From positions 7,316,001 to 7,380,000 of the forward strand of contig NZ_CP160453.1 of assembly GCF_040744945.1 (NCBI RefSeq): DNA of 64,000 nt. The letters are read 5' to 3'. This document shows, piece by piece, positions 61,295 to 64,000 of the stretch (positions are counted from its first letter, which is position 1; each line of letters starts with the position of its first letter). Source of the DNA: Saccharothrix sp. HUAS TT1 (GTDB lineage: Bacteria > Actinomycetota > Actinomycetes > Mycobacteriales > Pseudonocardiaceae). A program made the position numbers and the translations under genes. Under the pieces are notes generated by a model. It was not told the origin of the DNA. It searched no databases and saw nothing but the letters and a program-made list of their open reading frames with translations.

Positions 61295-63037
61295 TCAGTT
61301 GAGCTTGATGAGGGCGCCCTTGAGCGTGAGCACGCCCAGGCCGGCGTCGATGGTGATCCCGGCGCTGTCGAGCGTGATGGAGCCCGGGCCGGCGTTGATG
61401 GTGGCGCCGGTGCTGGTGAGCGTCACCGAGCTGAGCACCCCGGCGCCCTTCGGGCCGCGCACGGACACGTCGACCCGGTTCAGCTTGTCGTCCAGCAGGA
61501 CCTCCAGCCGCTCGTCCCCCGTGACCAGCCGGACCCCCGACGACGCCCGGCTATCCAGCAGCTCCAACCGGTTGCCGTTGCGGGCCGACACCGAGCGGCG
61601 GTTCACCTTGCCGCGCAACGGGTCCACCAGCGCGCGGCCGTGCGGCGAGGGCTTGTCGACGCCGTTGTAGAGCCCGCCGATCACGTAGGGCCGGTCCAGG
61701 CTGCCCTGCTCGAAGCCGACCAGCACCTCGTCGTCCACCTCGGGGCTGAACACCCCGCCACCGCCGGCGCCGCCCCACTGCACGGTGCGGACCCAGTCGG
61801 TGACGTAGGTGTCGTCCAGCCACGGGAACTTCAACCGCACCCAGCCGCGCTGGTCCCGGCCGGGCTCCTTGATGTCGGTGACGACCGCGGTCGCCAGGCC
61901 GGGCATCCGCCGGCCGCGGGCGGGCGCGTTGCCGCCGGTCACCAGTCCCGCCAGCGACCGGTCGTAGGAGGCGCTGACCGTCAGCGTGGTGCGGTAGCCG
62001 GTCTCGGCCTCGATCACGTGGCGCGCGCCGGTCACGGTGTAGCTGCCGTCGAAGTAGGCGCCGTAGCGCGCCAGCGTCACCGGGTCGCCCGCGCGGAGCT
62101 TGGGGTTGCCGTCGACAACGGCCTCCAGCTCGCCGAAGCCCGCGCCGGTCGACGCCTCCAGCGAGCGCGCCACGCGGGTCGCCTCGGCCTGGGTGGGGTA
62201 GGGGGTGTCGGTGACCAGCAGGGGCGCCTTCGTGGGGAAGTTCGCGTTGGCCTCGCTCGCCGCGAGGCCCGGCTTGACGGTCTTGCTCGGGGTGTTGGGC
62301 TGCACCGCCACCAGCGCCTTCTTGGTGGCGACGTCCCAGCTGCGCACCTCGACGCCGTTGGCCTGGTCGGCGGTGGTGAGCACGGCGCGCAGCGAGTGGG
62401 TGTTGCCGCTGAGCACGTGCGGGTCGTCCGAGGCCGACGCCTTCGGCGCCTTGCTCGCGGGCGTGAGCTTGACGAACTCCAGCAGCCCGCGCTCGTCGAC
62501 CCGGACCACGGCGTCGTGCTCCTGGGCGAGCACCTGGAGGAAGTCCCAGTCCGACACGCCCGCCTGGCTCAGGTGCCGGTAGGTGAGGTTGGCGACGTCC
62601 AGCCTGCCCACGGTCAGCCCGGCGCCCAGCGCGACCTTCCGCACGACGGCCGACGCGGACATGTTGCGGAACGCCCGCACCTTGCGACCGCGCATCAGGC
62701 GGTGCGCCCGGCTCATCGCCCGAACCACCACGAACACGCCGGAGCCGTCGTGGTCCATCTCCAGCGCGGTGATCTCGCCGGTGAACACCCGTTCGGCCGT
62801 CGTCACGGCGGAGGCCGCGAACGCCACCTCCAGCCGACCGCCGATCCGGACCCCCGCGTCCTGGAGCAGTTCCCTGTTCTCGTCCCGGTAGGTCAGCACC
62901 GCGCTGTCCGGCAAGCCGACGTTCTCGTCCACGACGCAGCGGACCAGGTACTTCGCCTCGGCCAGGAGCTCCTTGCCGTCCACCTTGATCACCGCGCTGG
63001 CGGCGAAGTTGTCGCCCTGGGCGTTCGTCGTGGTCAC
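61295..63037 (-). CDS. VgrG-like spike protein (gp27/gp5 fusion)
   Basis: 580 residues. An N-terminal phage late control D/gp27-like part (about 1-370; WDFLQVLAQEHDAVVRVDERG) is followed by a gp5 OB-fold (about 385-470; GWVRLKFPWLDD, VFSPEVDDEVLVGFEQGSLDRPYVIGGLYNG) and a beta-helix needle (about 500-580; repeated LTSTG, ITLDSAG, LTLKG units). The start is GTG 63037, with GTGA overlap to the LysM gene. No effector extension is present. Confidence 0.93.
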   Translation of the reverse strand: MTTTNAQGDNFAASAVIKVDGKELLAEAKYLVRCVVDENVGLPDSAVLTYRDENRELLQDAGVRIGGRLEVAFAASAVTTAERVFTGEITALEMDHDGSGVFVVVRAMSRAHRLMRGRKVRAFRNMSASAVVRKVALGAGLTVGRLDVANLTYRHLSQAGVSDWDFLQVLAQEHDAVVRVDERGLLEFVKLTPASKAPKASASDDPHVLSGNTHSLRAVLTTADQANGVEVRSWDVATKKALVAVQPNTPSKTVKPGLAASEANANFPTKAPLLVTDTPYPTQAEATRVARSLEASTGAGFGELEAVVDGNPKLRAGDPVTLARYGAYFDGSYTVTGARHVIEAETGYRTTLTVSASYDRSLAGLVTGGNAPARGRRMPGLATAVVTDIKEPGRDQRGWVRLKFPWLDDTYVTDWVRTVQWGGAGGGGVFSPEVDDEVLVGFEQGSLDRPYVIGGLYNGVDKPSPHGRALVDPLRGKVNRRSVSARNGNRLELLDSRASSGVRLVTGDERLEVLLDDKLNRVDVSVRGPKGAGVLSSVTLTSTGATINAGPGSITLDSAGITIDAGLGVLTLKGALIKLN

Positions 63038-63798
63038 CGTTCCTCCTCCGCTGCACCCGTGGTGCCCGGCACCAGCAGCTCCGTGCCGGGCACCAGGACC
63101 ATGGGGTCGTCGATGTCGTTGGCCTCGGCGATGACCCGCCACGCGGTCGCGTCGCCGTACTCCCGCCACGCCAGCTGCTGCAGGCTGTCCCCGGCGACCA
63201 CCCGGTGCGTGCGGCGGGCCTCGCGCGAGCCGGACGTCGGGTTCTGGCCGGGCGTGCCGACCCCCGCCTCCTCGATGGACAGCGAGCAGGTGGCCCGCAG
63301 CGGCCTGCCGTCCACGTCGAACAGCGAGTACTCGACCGACAGGCTGGACAGCACGCCGTCGAACGACACCGACTTGGCGGTGCCCCACTCGAAGCGCACC
63401 CACGGGCTCGCGGGCTTCTTCTTGCGCAGGCTGGCCTTCGTGGGCACGCAGGCGATCATCAGCTTCTCCACCCCCTCCTCCACCGAGTTGTCGTGCTCTG
63501 AGGTCGCGTCCAGGAACACGTCCACGCTCAACGACCGCGGCCCGCTGCCGACGAACTCCGGCAGCGACGCCTGGTCCGCCATCCGGGCCGGCTTGCGCCG
63601 CCACTCGACGCTCTTGCTCAGCGAGAGCCGGTTGGGGTTGAACTGGAACTTGGCCGTCGCCAGCCGCGCGCCCGGTTTGGCCCCGCTCTTCGCCGGTGGT
63701 TCCATGATCACCAGCTGCGCCTTGACGAGGCCGGAGCCGAAGTGCGCCGCCACGGCCTTGCCCGCCTTGGCGACCCCGGCCTGGAACTTCGGTGCCAC
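63034..63798 (-). CDS. LysM-domain baseplate hub/tail protein (gp53/Afp7-like)
   Basis: 254 residues. The N-terminal part has the FNPNRLSLSKSVEWRR stretch found in contractile-system tail proteins, and a C-terminal LysM motif (about 195-245; THRVVAGDSLQQLAWREYGDATAW) binds peptidoglycan or links baseplate parts. ATG 63798 is followed by a Lys/Ala-rich N-terminus. Confidence 0.9.
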   Translation of the reverse strand: MAPKFQAGVAKAGKAVAAHFGSGLVKAQLVIMEPPAKSGAKPGARLATAKFQFNPNRLSLSKSVEWRRKPARMADQASLPEFVGSGPRSLSVDVFLDATSEHDNSVEEGVEKLMIACVPTKASLRKKKPASPWVRFEWGTAKSVSFDGVLSSLSVEYSLFDVDGRPLRATCSLSIEEAGVGTPGQNPTSGSREARRTHRVVAGDSLQQLAWREYGDATAWRVIAEANDIDDPMVLVPGTELLVPGTTGAAEEER

Positions 63799-63820
63799 GG
63801 TCCGCTCTCCTCGCTCGCGC

Positions 63821-64000
63821 TCAGTCGTCGCCCGACGCGTGCAGGCCCTCGTGGGCGAACTCCAGCGTCTCCACGGCGGCCTGGGACTGGTTCGGGTCGA
63901 AGCTGGGGCCCTGCCAGCGGACCGGGATGATGCCCATCACCTGCCAGCTGACGATCGGGGTGAGGTCCGGGGCCAGGGCGACGATCTCGCCGTCCTCGCG
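63821..64000 (-). CDS. Phage-tail tube protein (TIGR02241-like), C-terminal end only
   Basis: The last 59 codons run in from the right edge and end with TGA at 63821. The sequence ends ...AAVETLEFAHEGLHASGDD, and WQVMGIIPVRWQGPSFDPN precedes it; both are characteristic of the conserved phage-tail tube family used by contractile systems (T4 gp19/Afp1-type). The rest of the system (sheath, ATPase and so on) should lie beyond 64000. Confidence 0.85.
   Translation of the reverse strand, partial: REDGEIVALAPDLTPIVSWQVMGIIPVRWQGPSFDPNQSQAAVETLEFAHEGLHASGDD

Noticed and set aside
56949..64000. Prophage
   Set aside because: Only tail, spike and baseplate genes of the eCIS type are seen, with no capsid, terminase, integrase or lysis genes; the right side is cut off, so this is not absolute.

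Overview
This window is very GC-rich DNA from a filamentous actinomycete, most likely of the Pseudonocardiales (Saccharothrix/Actinosynnema/Lentzea type). The evidence is extreme third-position GC, many GTG starts with 4-base GTGA overlaps, RICIN/CBM13-tagged secreted glycosidases, SARP regulators and a phage-tail-like injection cluster. The genus is an inference. No rRNA, tRNA, CRISPR array or transposase was recognised.

About two thirds of the window (1-42523) is a plant cell-wall saccharification island. A minus-strand operon (8154 to beyond 1) encodes a secreted sugar dehydrogenase, a ThuA/DUF1080 protein, a CBM13-esterase and a ribose-type ABC importer. Divergent from it is a GH95 gene, then a GntR/FadR regulator and a large ThuA-sugar dehydrogenase fusion. 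Next comes a minus-strand operon of an ABC sugar importer plus a cytoplasmic GH43 (21467-16832), and another of GH27, a GH43 with a lost catalytic Glu, and GH43-CBM6 (26392-21764). A LacI-family regulator (27754-26642) diverges from a second ABC sugar importer (27849-30896). GH10-CBM13, GH62, GH43, GH10-CBM2, a CBM2-esterase and GH127 follow on the plus strand (31216-42523). The enzyme set fits arabinoxylan with galactose and fucose decorations: secreted enzymes cut the polymer, the ABC systems import oligomers, and cytoplasmic GH43 enzymes finish them.

Five promoter regions in the island carry paired copies of one LacI-type operator (GTTAGCGCTAAC and close variants), ten sites in all. One is an 18-bp perfect palindrome. 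Five have an extra GCTAAA half-site beginning exactly 9 bases before the core. This looks like one regulon. A different, everted operator using the same half-site sits between the lacI gene and the ABC operon it faces. The second GH10 gene has a different promoter type, with CGAAA/TTTCG boxes.

From 42636 to 46493 lies a SigK/RskA module with a membrane molybdopterin oxidoreductase and a fasciclin lipoprotein. Three promoters of the form C(A/G)ATCC-N15-CCGAA(C/T) tie it together. A STAS protein and a membrane protein follow, then two tandem SARP-ATPase regulators (47877-54898). The second has a His-rich repetitive linker.

The right end (64000 to 56949, minus strand) is the baseplate half of an extracellular contractile injection system: tube, LysM, VgrG-like spike, PAAR, gp25, gpJ, gpI, and a zinc-ribbon/transmembrane/discoidin-like protein. 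A nucleotide-sugar epimerase and a LuxR protein with a receiver-like domain lacking the phosphorylation residues lie next to it.
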